DNA from: Brachionus manjavacas
Taxonomy: Eukaryota; Rotifera; Eurotatoria; Ploima; Brachionidae
Assembly: GCA_019054805.1 (NCBI GenBank)
Contig: JAHQIY010000003.1
Location: 2,108,001 to 2,172,000, forward strand
Length of the DNA: 64,000 bases
Reading direction: 5' to 3'
A program made the position numbers and the translations under genes. Positions 1 through 13,000 of this stretch are shown one piece after another. The notes beneath the pieces are model-generated. The model saw nothing but the letters and a program-made list of their open reading frames with translations, ran no database searches and was not told where the DNA came from. Each line of letters starts with the position of its first letter. The first letter of the stretch is position 1.

Positions 1-727
1 CTTTCATTAAAAATTATTAACGAAAAATATAAAAAAAATTTAAAACTTTTATGAAATTTTCTTGACTTTTATTTACATTAAAAAAAAAAATATATCATTC
101 AGTATTAAACAGTTAATATTGCTGTATTATATCCGTCCACCCGTATCCATCTTTCCGGCTCCGTCTTTAGGAATAAACTTAAAAATTTGGTTTAATTTAT
201 TTAAACTCTTGAGATAATAAATTTTATATTTAATAACAGCGTTATTTTGTTAAAAGTTTAGATTTAAAAAAAATTAACTTATTAAATTTTGAAAAAAATG
301 TTTTGATTATTTTCTAAGGCAGCATAGTCCTATTGAATTTTTATATTGATTCCAGAGAATTGAAATAAATGATTTAAAAATTATCAAGTAATAAAACTAG
401 TTTATATTTTATTTAGATATTTGAAAAAAATAGTTTATATGTAAAAGTTGCAATAGACAGATAATTTATTAAAAATACTTTTTATTGAAATTAAATTTTA
501 ATCATTTATTTTTGTTTAAATTTTTTTTTCGGTTTAGAGATTTGTTTTGATTTTCAAAGTATATTTGACAGAAAACGACTTCTGACTTTGATCGAGTGCT
601 TATGGGACACCTATACAACAAATAAAAACTTGGTCTTGGACCTATTGATCAAAATTGAAAGCCAAATATTTGACCTATATGTAAAAAATTAGTTTATTTC
701 TTCTTAAAATAAACTTTATAATTTTAG
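1..727. other. Intronic sequence upstream of first visible THADA exon
   Basis: AT-rich sequence without a supported gene. It ends in a T-rich tract and an ag acceptor directly before the exon at 728, so at least the right part should be intron of the THADA-like gene whose N-terminal exons lie outside the window. Confidence 0.6.
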
Positions 728-1047
728 GGCTTCTCTATGCAAGATTATTTTAAAATAGCTATTCGCCTTTTGTCGAGCAGAAAACCTATTGATTCCATGA
801 CTTCAGTTTATTTAATGCTTTTTGTTCAAAGCAAAACAAATGCATCCTCAATTGACTCATTGAGCAAAATTTCGCCTAAAGCATACTACTCAAAAACAGT
901 AAATATGTTTTTGGCACGATCAGTACTTGACGAGTTTAAAATTCACTGCGAAACTGCCAGCCGAAATTTGCTTTTGGCCGCGCTTCAGAAACCAGTGTAT
1001 GGACCCCTTGCAGCCATTCGGAATCTTTTGACACAATCGATTAAAGA
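728..1047 (+). CDS. THADA: THADA exon upstream of DUF2428 core
   Basis: Acceptor ttttag before 728 and donor gtaagt at 1048. The exon encodes 106 codons plus 2 nt of helical-repeat-like sequence including KPVYGPLAAIRNLL, and its phase (GA|G) joins exactly to the exon at 3975. It is assigned to THADA by phase, strand and position; similarity is weaker than in the next exon. Confidence 0.8.
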
Positions 1048-4000
1048 GTAAGTTACATAACTACATAACGTTAAGATTAAACCCCAACTCGTTACAAACC
1101 ATTTCGGTGGGATTTAGATCTGGGGATCTAGAAAATTTAAAATTATGAAATTTTTTTACAAATTCTTTCAGGAACTAATAAATTTTTTAATATTACCAAA
1201 AATTACAACAAATATTGTAATTAATTAAAAGGTTTTGTATGAACAAATATTTTTTGTTTAAAAAAAAGGCAGGGAGAGTTAATTAATTTATTGGAAATTA
1301 AAGCTGTTAATAAGGAATATGTCAATTATAAAAAATATTTGTCAATTAAAATAGAATAAATGAAAATTAACTATTTAATAATTGTCAATTATATCTGTTA
1401 ATTTTGAGTCCTAAAAGTAAATGTCTCATTACGACCTCCAAAAAAAATGTTAAGGAAGTAGAAATGAAGTAGATTCATTCAAGCCAATAGATAAAGAACG
1501 CTGTAAGAATTATATTCAGATGCTAAATCAATGTGAGTGCAACAGCTTTCAACATTTCGTCGATACTTTCCAAGAATTACGCATTATTCGCCTAAATGAA
1601 GACAATTGGCGTTTGAGCACATGTACTTGTCCATCGTGGTTTAAACATTATATGTGCAAGCACATATTAGGAATTGCCTTTCGAGATAGATTATTTACAG
1701 AATTTCCAAAGAAGCCTGGACAATAGGACTTGGTCAAGTTGCGAGTGTTGGACGATTTTTGTTATATTTTCTTTCATTTTATTTTTTTTACTTGACAAAT
1801 AATTTTATATTTCACAGAAAAAAATTTTTTTCATTGAAAAATTTGTTTATATTATATTGACAAATATTTTTTTTATTGACAAATATAAAAACTAATTGAC
1901 AAAACATTTATTTAAATGACATTTATTTCTTCAGATTGACACTAGTATAACTGACGAATTATCTAGTTTTAATTGACAAATATTTGTTTTTTAATTGACA
2001 TATATATATATTTAATGTAACATTTAGTCTGCAAATATTGCCAATTTTTTGGCCGAAATCGAATTTACCGTGTCTTACATATATTGGTGTAATTTTACGT
2101 AATCTTACATTAGATTTTGTGTTTGTAAGAAAGTGTAAGATTACGTAAAATTACAAAAATTTCTTTAAAAACCATGTATAATTGTGGCAATTTTATATTG
2201 TGGAAAAATAATGGAAAAAGGAAAAAAATCAACTTTTTTTGCCCTTTTTTGTCGAAGAGCAAAAAAAGTTGTTTTTTCGATTTTTAATGCGAAAATCATA
2301 TTATTTAATTTATAAAAGCTAATCGGAAAATTATGAGGGTGTTTTGTGTTGTTTTTTTATCGAAATTTAAAGGTGATGAGATTTTTTTTTTGAAAATGAT
2401 TGTTCAGTAAAATTCAGATAATTAGGTTCAAATGTATTGAAAATACTTGAACATTTATAAAAAATTTTGTTGATTTAGACCCGATGTTGTTTTTTCGCAA
2501 TCTTGATGAGTGTATGTTTTAGACATAACCCTCTTGCTAGGTACAGAAAATAAATAAATTTTGACCCTTCATAGTATTTTTAAAGTTATCGGGTTATTTT
2601 GATCCGATCAAAGCTGTGAGAAGGTTAATTTTTCAAATTAAAAATTGAGGTTAATGAAACTGGTCTATAATTTGAAACATCAAGTTTTGATCGCCCTTTA
2701 TGCAACTAATCTTTTTGAATTCAAACTAAAATATTAGTTTTAGTTTAAATCCAAGTTTGAATTAAAAATCAATCAATTATTCAATAGAAAATCAAAATGC
2801 TTTTTATTTACAACACTCCTAAAATTTTATAATTTGAAATCTATTTTATCTGGGTCCAACTAAATAAATATGGCCTGGATCTATTTTATCGATGAGAAAA
2901 AAAATGGAATAGCTGAATCTAGAAAACTTTGTTTAAACAAAGAGTACACGGAAGAAAGAAGAAGAAAAATATTAGAGTTACTTACCAAAGCCTTCTGAAG
3001 CAACCACCCATCTCACCCATTTCTACTTCTTTTTTTTTTGCATAATTTTCGATCATTAAAAAAAGACAAAATTTATTTATTTATTTTTATTCACAAAATG
3101 ATATTTTGTCAATTAATATAAATAAATGTCAATAAAAAAAGAAATATTTGTCAATTAAAACTAGATAATTCGTCAGTTATACAATATAAAATGAAAGAAA
3201 ATTTAAAAAAGGTTTTAAAATGGAAAGGTATTAGCTTCTTATTTTTGCAACGCTTTTGACATATTATGTGGTCGGCCAATTCTCGCAACTTGACCAAGTC
3301 TTTTTTTAAGGCTTCATTTGAAAACTCTGTAAGCTAACTTCCTCGATATGCAATTCCTATGATGTGCTTGAACATGTAATTTTTAAACCACGATGGACCA
3401 TCAAACCGAAGAACTTATCCATGTAGTCTCAAAATAGGAAGACAATTATTAAATAATTAATTGTCATTTTTTTTTATTAATAGCTTTAATTTACAATAAA
3501 TTAATTTAATTGACAATTGTTTATTAAGTATTGACGAAAATATAATTGACAAAAAAAACTAATTGACATTTCTCTAAATTAATTGATAGTTTCTCTCCCT
3601 GCCTTAAAAAAATAGAAAAAAAATGAATAATAATTTTGTTAAATTAAAAAAATTGAAATTTTTCTCATTAGTTTATTTAGAAACTATCTAATTTTTTTTC
3701 TTATTTTTTTTATAACTTTACATCGCCTTCAAGGCATTCAATGAAAATAAATATTAAAATATAACATTGGCCCCCACAACTTTTCAAAATTTACTCACCC
3801 ATTTTTTTTACAAAGCAAAAATTTTTAAAAAATTTTTGGCATACCTTTAAGTTTTAAATTTTTCCTCCTTTTTGAAAATTGAATCAATTTTTTTTCAAAG
3901 ATTTTTAATTTTTGCAGAAATTGATTTTTTTTAAATAAACAGAAACAGAAATAAAAAAATTAATTTTTGTTTAGGATAAAAGAAAGTGATTTTTTGTCGG

Positions 4001-7000
4001 AATGGAAAGCTCTTATTGCAGAGCTTATTGAATTGTGTTTCAGTGTGTCAAAAGTGGTCAGTCCAATAGTGAACTCAAAATCACCGGAGGGAATTTTTCC
4101 AACCGAATTGGTGACCATGCAACCAGACATAGTCAATTCAGACCAACTGAAAAATGTGACTCCACAAATGCTGCTAGTGTGCTGCTGGCGATCAATGAAA
4201 GAAATATCTTTATTCTTTGGCGATTTGGTTCGCTTGCTGCCCATTGAGCACGAAACTCTGAGAGAAAACTCTTACCTGCTGTCATCGGCACAAGTTAACC
4301 AAATTGGTGACTACTTTGTCAAGCACTTGTTCGAAACTCGGCATAGAGGCGCATTTGAATTGGCTTATATTGGTTTTACAAGCATGTGCGAGACTTTCTG
4401 GAAATGCCGTAATGGTTTGTATTGCGATCAGACTCTTAAGTGGGCTGACTATGTGCTGAACTTGATTCAGACCGAGGAGTCCAAGACGAAGCTTTGTTCA
4501 ACAAGACGAGGTGGTGGTCTGCCTTATTTTGTCCAAGCAATAGTCAGCACGGAGCTGGTTGAAAATGGAAGAAAAACATTGTCCAAATGCATGAGTGTGC
4601 TGTTGAAGTTGATCGAAAGCAAAAAGAGCAATACAGATGAGGAGAACTTTAGCCAGGTGTTGGCAATGTACATTCTCAGCGCTTTGTTCAAAGATGCTCG
4701 CTTGGGGGAGGACGTTCTGCAGTATGCTGAAGCGGCTTTGGTTGCAGCCATCAACGGATTTGATTCCGTGTTTTGGAATGTGCGCAACGCATCAACTCTT
4801 TTGTTCAGTTCGTTGATTAATCGCATTTTTGGTGTCAACAGGTCAAAGGAGGAAATATCAAAAAAAAACAGGTAGGAATTTTATTTTTTTATACTAATAT
4901 TAGCTTAAAAGTCATAGTAGTCATTCTAAATCACTACTCTATAATCGTATAGCTAAAATAACAAATAAAATAAAGTGCGCCTATCTTTAAGACAAATTTA
5001 CACTTCTTTATTTAAAATTCTATATAAAAGTTATGATTTAAAAAAAATGAATCCAAAATTATTATTTAAACAAATTTAAATAAAAGATACTCAAGTTAAA
5101 AAATATAAATTATTGCTGTTTTTTAAATTATATTTGAATTTTTTTAGCTTTTTTCTTATCAGTTTTTCTTTTGATGCTTCGAAAGATTTTTTTTTGTTTT
5201 TTCTAAAACATTTTATGTGTTACATTTTTTTTTAAATATTTTGATTTAAAGTGTTCTTTTTATTTGTTAATCTGTACCGAACTAGTGCTCCTTCAGAATA
5301 AAAATATATAAAAAATTAAAATTAAATAAGATGAAATAAAGAATGATAAATAATTTAAGAAAAAGTACCTAAATTTTGTAAAGAAATGTTCCACTTTTTG
5401 TTTTATCCATTATTATTTACATTTCAAATACTTTTTTACATAATTGGTCATTGAATTTTTTTTAACAAAAAATAATTTATATCTCCTATCCCGTCTCATC
5501 CTTTCTTTGCTATTGTAAAATCAACATATAAAATTTGTCTATTTTGTTCCCGTAGTGGGTCTATAGACCAAGGAATGACAAACTTTAGTTGGCCTTGAAT
5601 TGAATTCTTCTAATAGTTGATTTTATTAATTAAAGTAACAAAACCATTTAAAATTTTGAACAATTTTATTTAAGAACTTAAAATAGAAACGAGAATAATC
5701 TAATCATTCTTTTTTTTACTAATCAAAGATTGCTTTAAATGGCTCTATCTCAAAATTATAAATTAAATTAAAAAAAAATAATTTAGGAAAAGTTTTTCCA
5801 GGGCAGTTCCGAATGGCAGAGCCTTCTTTTCAGCCCACATGGTTGCAATATGATTAAAATATGTATTTAAATAAATGTGTACAATTGGAGTAGAAAAATT
5901 AATATTTATATTGTAAAAACATTGATAAATTCAATTTTTGCTAAAAGTTTGGTGTGTTTGAGATGGAATCAGAGGGTGTTTTCAAAGGGTCTATATCAAA
6001 ATAGCTACGTTTAAAATAGCTGTAATTAAAAAAGCTAAAATTAATTTTCTCAGGTAAATTTTTTGTTAATTTAATTTAGCTAAAATCAAAATAGCTTTAA
6101 ATAAAAAAAATAAATAAGAATATCTAAGTAATAAAAAAGCGTGTATCAAAAAAGCTAATTTTAATTAGAAGCAATCTGTGAATTTGAAAAAAAATATTTT
6201 ATTTTGAAAAATGTCAGATGTTGATCAACTAACAACTTGTGTTAGAAATCTAAGCTTAAACAAAGCTTTTAGTTCTCTCTCACAAAAAGTTCATTACCAG
6301 TTTCATTTAAATGGTTATTACTATAAACAAAATGTACAACAAAATAAAAAAAACATTTTCAATTGGCGCTGTATTAAGCTTTATAATGAGATATTAGGTC
6401 TTAATTTTATTTTTATTGACACCTTTTTTGAATTATTTAAAAATTTAGACAATTAAGCTATTTTAAAATATTTTTTTCCTAATTTAAAAAAAATTAATCG
6501 AGCAATTTTGATATTTATTCAACCTGTACGCTTTTTTAATTATAGCTATTTTAAACAATGCTATTTTGAGGTATGGACAATATTTTTTTAAATTTAATTA
6601 TTCAACAATTCAAATATTATTAATTTAAACTAATTTTTAAACTGTATGACTATTCGATTATTCGATTATTCAGCTTTTTAGGAAAATAATTCAGAATAAA
6701 TTTATTAAGATCTCTCTTTGCGTCTAATTAACCGGATTCCCTAAACCGGAGCTGCGCCCCAGACCCCATTCAATCCCCAGTAAGCTCAAGACGCCTAGCG
6801 TCGCCTTTCGCTTAGTCAAACTATGGTAAATTTAAGGGTTAATTTTCTTTAACTAAAATTCTACCGGAAATTATTTGAAAACAATCATTTAATAGTTGAA
6901 TAATCGAATAATCGAATAATTGGTAAATATCGAATTTTGTCCATGACTGGAATTTAGGTGCATAACACCGGAGGGGGTATATTTCAGCTTCAAATAGATC

Positions 7001-10000
7001 GAATTGCTGAATTTTGATTTTTTTTTTTTAGTTTTTTTCTCAAATTACAGTTTAGGCAAGAGAATGGACTAGCTGACTCTGTTAAACTTTGCCTAAAAAA
7101 TATTAACGACACCAAGTACTTTACGCTACTTATTAATTTAACTAAGTCATTTGGTAGTTCCAGTGGAACAAATATTGGTGATTAGTTTTTTTTACCTTTT
7201 TAACTTTTTTTTTATATACTCTCTTTCTCCTTCAATGGAGGTTAATTTAACAATAAATAAATAAATTATTCATTTTTTCAAGATTTTCTATCTCTTTGAA
7301 AATAAAAATAAGCAGAAAAATCAAAGAAGTGAATTTTAGCTGTTTGTTTTTTTTGGTATGTCATTTATAAAAATCTTCCTCAACTTTTCCTCAACTCTTC
7401 CCGTATAGCCGAATAGTTTGCGTGTTAGTCATGCAAGCAGAGGATCGAGGGTTCAAAACCTGTTGAGGGTGAAAAAATCTTCAAAATATCTCTGCAATAC
7501 GGGGCGAATGTTTAAACCTCTTTCATCATAAAAATAGGGGCACCAGTTTCGACTGGGTAATAATTGCGGTGTAGATGATCAACTCGATGCAGTAGCCTCT
7601 GTGTCAGATCGTAGCCGTTGCTCAAAAAGCTACATGAAAAGGAGATGAGCGCCTCCCCATTATCCACTAAGATAGAATAGGGTCAATTATTTATTTATAA
7701 AATGCTAAAAAGAAGTAAAAGGATAAAACTTGAAAACATGCTAAACAAAGAAGAAAGCAAAGATGGAATGACGGAGTCAATAAGGTACCTTTTTAGAGAA
7801 TCGAGCGAGAAAAACAGAAAGATCATAGAACTACTCCTAAAATCACATTAAAATAGATACTATTTTATTAAAAAAAAAATTATACCGAGAAAGCACGTCC
7901 ATTATTGAAGTGGTTTCGATTGACTTTGGTTTGAATTGTTTGCTTATTGTTCTCCTAGTTCGATTTGATCGTGAGTCCTTGAGTGGTGAGGTCTAAAAAA
8001 AAAAAAAAAAAAAAAAAAAGAAAACAGAAACTAGAAAATAGAAACTTTACTAACTAAAAACTTGAATAATAATTTAGAAAATTAAAGAAAAAAAAAAATT
8101 ATGTATTTATGAACATTTAAAATTCGATACGGAAAAGTACTCTTCATTTGTCTTACAATTATTTTTGTCCTAATTGTTTGATTACTTTATTTTATTATTT
8201 TTTTTTTTTTTTACATCGCCTACAAGGCGTTCATTGAATAAATCATTCATTAAAAAAAAAAAAAATGCTAAAAAGAAGTGGACCCCTAATTACTGACCCT
8301 TGTGAAACTCTTGCTTTAATATGGTATTGATCACTTAGATGACCATTTACATATACTCTAAAAGATCTTAATTGGAGAAACGATCTTATCTAAAAAATGA
8401 GAAAAGGAGGTAGATTAATTCTAATTAGCTTGTAAATTAGTCCATCGTGCCGAATTTTATCAAAAGCTTTAGAAATGTCAAAATAAAGACAACAGACTTT
8501 AATCTTTCTATTTAAAGATTCTTAGACTTTTTGAATAAGAAATTAAAGATTATTTGCAGTGTGTCTATGTTTTCTAAATCCTCATTGCTCTAGAATCAGT
8601 AATTTATTGTTTTCAAGAAAATTAGAAAATATTCTGGTGTGAATAATAAGTTCAAGTAACTTGCCAAGGCATAATAATTGGAGGATAGTTATCAGGGTTT
8701 TGAGTGAGAGAAGATTTCTTAGGTATCATGGGTATAGTTGCTATTTTCCAGGATTTTTGGACAAGAGTAGACTTATTTCAAATAAAGTCTCTTGAGGTAA
8801 ATTTTTTAACTTTAGGTTGTGAATACGATCTAGACCAGAATTAGCTAGTTCTTTTGTTCTATGGGATTTTTCAAATTTCTATTTAAAATATTTTCTTAAG
8901 GATCCGTTGTTACTCTTTTCAAAATCACATTTTTATCAAAAAAAATTATTTACTTGAAATTTTTAAATAATAATTCTGCATAGAAAAACAAATATGTGAG
9001 ACAACGACTTTCAGAGATGAAAAAATTATCGCGAGTCTTTTCTACATTACAAGAAAAGGTACATTACTTATTTTATAACTAGCTAAAATAACCCGAGAGA
9101 ATGCATACTTTTTTTTTTCTCGACAAGCTTTAATTTTTTTATTTTTTTCATGAACATATTTGCTGTTTTGAACATGTTATTTTGATTGTTTTATTTTGAA
9201 CAATGCTTTTTAAGAGGCATCTATCAAAATCATATCGGACAAACATGTTTTTCTAACAAGTCATTAATGATAATTTATTTAGATTTTAAACAAATGTAGC
9301 AAAACGTAGAACTTAGCAAAATTCATTGATAAATTTCTTGCCAAAAATTCCTCACCTTTTGCTAAAATGAAAGCTTTTTAAATAAACTTTTCAAACTCAA
9401 AAAATTAATCAATAATTTTTCTTCAATAGCTAAATAGTAAACAAAGTAACTATTGAATTTATGTTTAAAAAAATCAATTGTATCGAATGCTTATCTGATT
9501 TTAAAAAATGGTATAAAAAGACTGCTAAAACATTTAAAAAATCATTCAAAAAAATAAAAACTATCAATAATTTTAAAGACTACCATCAAAACAAAAAAAA
9601 AATGTGCTCTCCATGTGGTTCATCGTTTAACTTTTCTTTAGCTGTCCCACTTTCATTGTCTCTCCCAGAGCCATTGCCATTACCTCTCCCAATTAGCACT
9701 TGTGGTTCACCATGCTCAGCTCCAGCTCCACTTCCATTGCCCCTACCTCTCCCAATTAGCACTTGTGGATCACCATGCTCAGCTCCAGCTCCACTTCCAT
9801 TGCCATTACCTCTACCAATTAGCACTTGTGGATCACCATGCTCAGCTCCAGCTCCACTTCCATTGCCACTACCTCTCCCAATTAGCACTTGTGGTTCACC
9901 ATGCTCAGCTCCAGCTCCACTTCCATTGCCACTACCTCTACCAATTAGCACTTGTGGATCACCATGCTCAGCTCCAGCTCCACTTCCATTGCCACTACCT

Positions 10001-13000
10001 CTCCCAATTAGCACTTGTGGTTCATCGTGTGGCTCTTCATATGGTACTTGGTTCTAAAAACAAAATTAAAAAAAATTTTAAATTTTTCTAAGCTAGAATT
10101 TATGTTCTAGGCAAAATTATTATTTTATTTTATTTTATTTAAAATTTTTAAGAGATAAAGTTTATTTTATTTACATTTTAGTTTAATTTAATTTTTTTTA
10201 TTCCTTCAGAATTTTCGTTTGACTCCCAAGATACAAAAGTATAATTTGACAATGTATTATGAAAGTGTTAGATGAATATGACATAGGTGTATGTGAAAAC
10301 TTTTAATAAAAAAAATAAAACTCAAATTCAAATTAATTGATAAAAAATTAAAAAAGATGAAATTTTGTTTTTTTGGTTATTATTTATTATTTTTGTGGTT
10401 TGATAATATTATATCTAAAACAAGTTAATTTTTTCGATCAAATTAAAAAAAATGGTCAAAGCAAATGGCTTCTTGAAGTTGTTGATCAATTCAAAATATC
10501 ATTCAAAGAGTTTGTCTTTAGATATTAAAATTGACCTTAAATTTCATTTAAATAATTTCAATGTAACTTGCTTAACATGTTTTATAGATTTTAAAAAATA
10601 AAATAATTAAAATTTTTTTTTTAAAAAGAAGCTATTTTACTTTGGCATTTTGAAGCTTATGATCGATTTTCGATGTTCAAAATAATCAAATTAAGTTTTA
10701 ATTATTAATTTAAATGATATTAATTAGATTTTATTAAATAAATTAAAAATTAAGCAAAATTAGAATTTTTTTGATCTCTGCCCTAAAAAAATCAAAAGCT
10801 ATTTTTAACTTTAGTTTTGGTAATAAACGCTGACTTTATTTTTAATTTTCTTTTTCTTTCTCTGCATTAGAGCCCAAATGTGGGATCTAAAAAATGGCCG
10901 GTGAATTAGAGTTTACATATCATGGTACGTTAAACTTAAGTTTATTTTTTTGAACTAATAGCATTTTTTAGAAAAAAATGTTTTTTAATAAAATAAATAA
11001 ATTTTCTTAAATTAAAAAATTAATTTTATCTATTTTAGTATGCCGGGACGAATGTTCTTCATAAAGTTTCCTCAGTTGTATCAATTTTTCCACAATGTAA
11101 TAACTAATTCAATTGACACATTAGAGTAAGAAATTTATTGTACTTTATCATTCTAAATTTATTTAAAATAATTTAGTACCAATTTAAATGCAAAGCTCTA
11201 TTTAATTGTGCTGATACTTTGCCACCTGTACACTTTGAGTGACGAAGCTTCGGACCCAGAAGCCCTCCTGCACAACTACGTTCCATTGCTTCTCCACTGT
11301 TCCAAATCACCAGTCATGAAAACAAGGGTATACATTGCCAAATCAGTGTCATCAATTGTCAACTTGCATCGATACCCGAGCTTACTAAATCAACTATTTG
11401 ATGACCACTTTGAAAAAATTCGACCTGGAGACCACAACAAAATTCATGGACTTTTAGCAGTGCTCAATTCTCTAATTGACAAAAACAATATTTTTAAATT
11501 TATGAAAATTGATGATTTTTTCGACAGATTAATTCCTATTATTCAGCTTAAACAGTAAAATTTAAAAGAATTTTTTTTTATTTTTAAAATTTTTATTTTA
11601 ATTAGTTGTCCTGTAAACTATGCCTCTTTATTGAATCTAATGTCAAAAATATTTTATGAATATGAAAGCGAACTAGTAGGTGGTAAACTTGGAAGACTGA
11701 CAGAAATTATGGGCCATTTGGAACAGCAATCAATTGAGTCATTGACTATAAATTTAGGGGATGCACACAATTTTGTCTTACCAGGAACTCATGATTTGTT
11801 GATGGCGATTGGAGAGTCATTTTGTATTCGGATCTTTACTGATTCGGACTCCAAAGCTTATTTTTCAGTCCCAAGAGACCCATTTGTTGGTTATTCAATG
11901 AATTTAGAGAGAGGAGTGGTCCAGTTTTTTAAAAATTGGAATTATTTGGGAAAAAAAGATCGACTTGATGCAATAATGGAGAAAATAAGTCAATTTTTTG
12001 GATCAAGTCTTAAACAAGCAGTGATAAAAAGTCAACAAATCGACAATATCTGGAATTTAAAAACAGTAGCTTTAAAATTTTTTAATTTAAATTTTTGATT
12101 TTTTAATTGTTTAAAGTCGTGTGAATTGATGAGCTTTTATGTTGAAAATAAAAAGAGCAATTTATTGTTTGATAACGATGCAGAATTGGTCGAATTTTGG
12201 TCTAAACTCATTCAAACAACTTCTATCCAAACCGAGTAATTTTTTTTTAATTTAAAATTATTTTAAAAGTTAAAGTAAAATTTTAAATCATTGACAAAAA
12301 TGCATAATTTCAAATCAAAAATTTCTTTTAATTTTATAAATTTATTTTTTATGGCTAATTGGGTATATTTTTTATAAATTTTCCATGAATCGATTTTCAA
12401 TTATTTAATTACACAATATCACAATTTTTTTTTTCACATTCAGAAATAAAATAATGAATTGTACAATTTGAATTATTAATAAAACAAAAAAAAAAGTAAG
12501 TCTCACAGTAATAAAAATTATTGTCACAGTAAATAAATCTAATAAATCTTTATTTGAAGCTGACGTGGCATTTTTAGGTCTACCTCTTTTTTTCAAATTT
12601 AGTTACACCATTATAGTAGCCCAAATCAAGCTCAAGAAAATTACTTAGGTAAACCAAATGAGCACAAGTGGCTCTATCTATATAATCACTGCAATTTTTA
12701 ACTTAAATCAGACAAGCTTACTCTGATTGTCTGATTTAAGTTACCGTTTGGCTGTAATTCGGATTGGGTTGCCATTTGAAATTGTACAATTAATCAAAAT
12801 TATTGTATAAATAATAAAAAATGTTGTTCATTTAATTTTGTGCAATTCAGTTGTGATATTAATTTTTCTATTTGCATAATTCATATTTTTATTGTGCGAT
12901 AAATGCTTACTCATTATTTAATTTAAAAAACTTTAAATTTAACTTCAGCTTCTTGACTATTTTAATCAGATTTTTTAATAGTCACAAGTCATAGATCAAG

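Larger units (their letters stand above)
1265..3610. mobile_element. Inverted pair of MULE fragments forming a large foldback
   Basis: Two diverged copies of the same MULE fragment face each other in the first THADA intron. The outer ends match (ggcagggagag at 1267, ctctccctgcc at 3593). Each arm then has AT-rich sequence, a SWIM zinc-finger remnant and an array of the motif attgacaaat. The left array is at 1795-2005 and the right at about 3100-3185; both contain the string tagataattcgtcagtta or its complement. The spacer 2010-3095 holds a short perfect hairpin and a LINE C-terminal remnant. Confidence 0.8.

Noticed and set aside
3960-4244. Antisense and +2 ORFs over the THADA DUF2428 exon
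   Set aside because: Shadows of a strongly conserved coding exon.
9586-10014. Antisense Gly-rich ORF (IGRGSGNGSGAGAEHGDPQ repeats) over the Pro-rich genes
   Set aside because: Open only because the 63-bp unit is a multiple of three. Unit differences change residues in this frame but are silent in the + frame; there is no unique conserved N-terminus.
9689-10018. CRISPR-like array appearance of the 63-bp repeats
   Set aside because: Contiguous coding minisatellite without spacers, in an animal genome.
9702-10091. Third-frame His/Leu-rich ORF (HHAQLQLHFHCHYL repeats)
   Set aside because: Shadow frame of the same array; nonsynonymous variation and a start inside the repeat.
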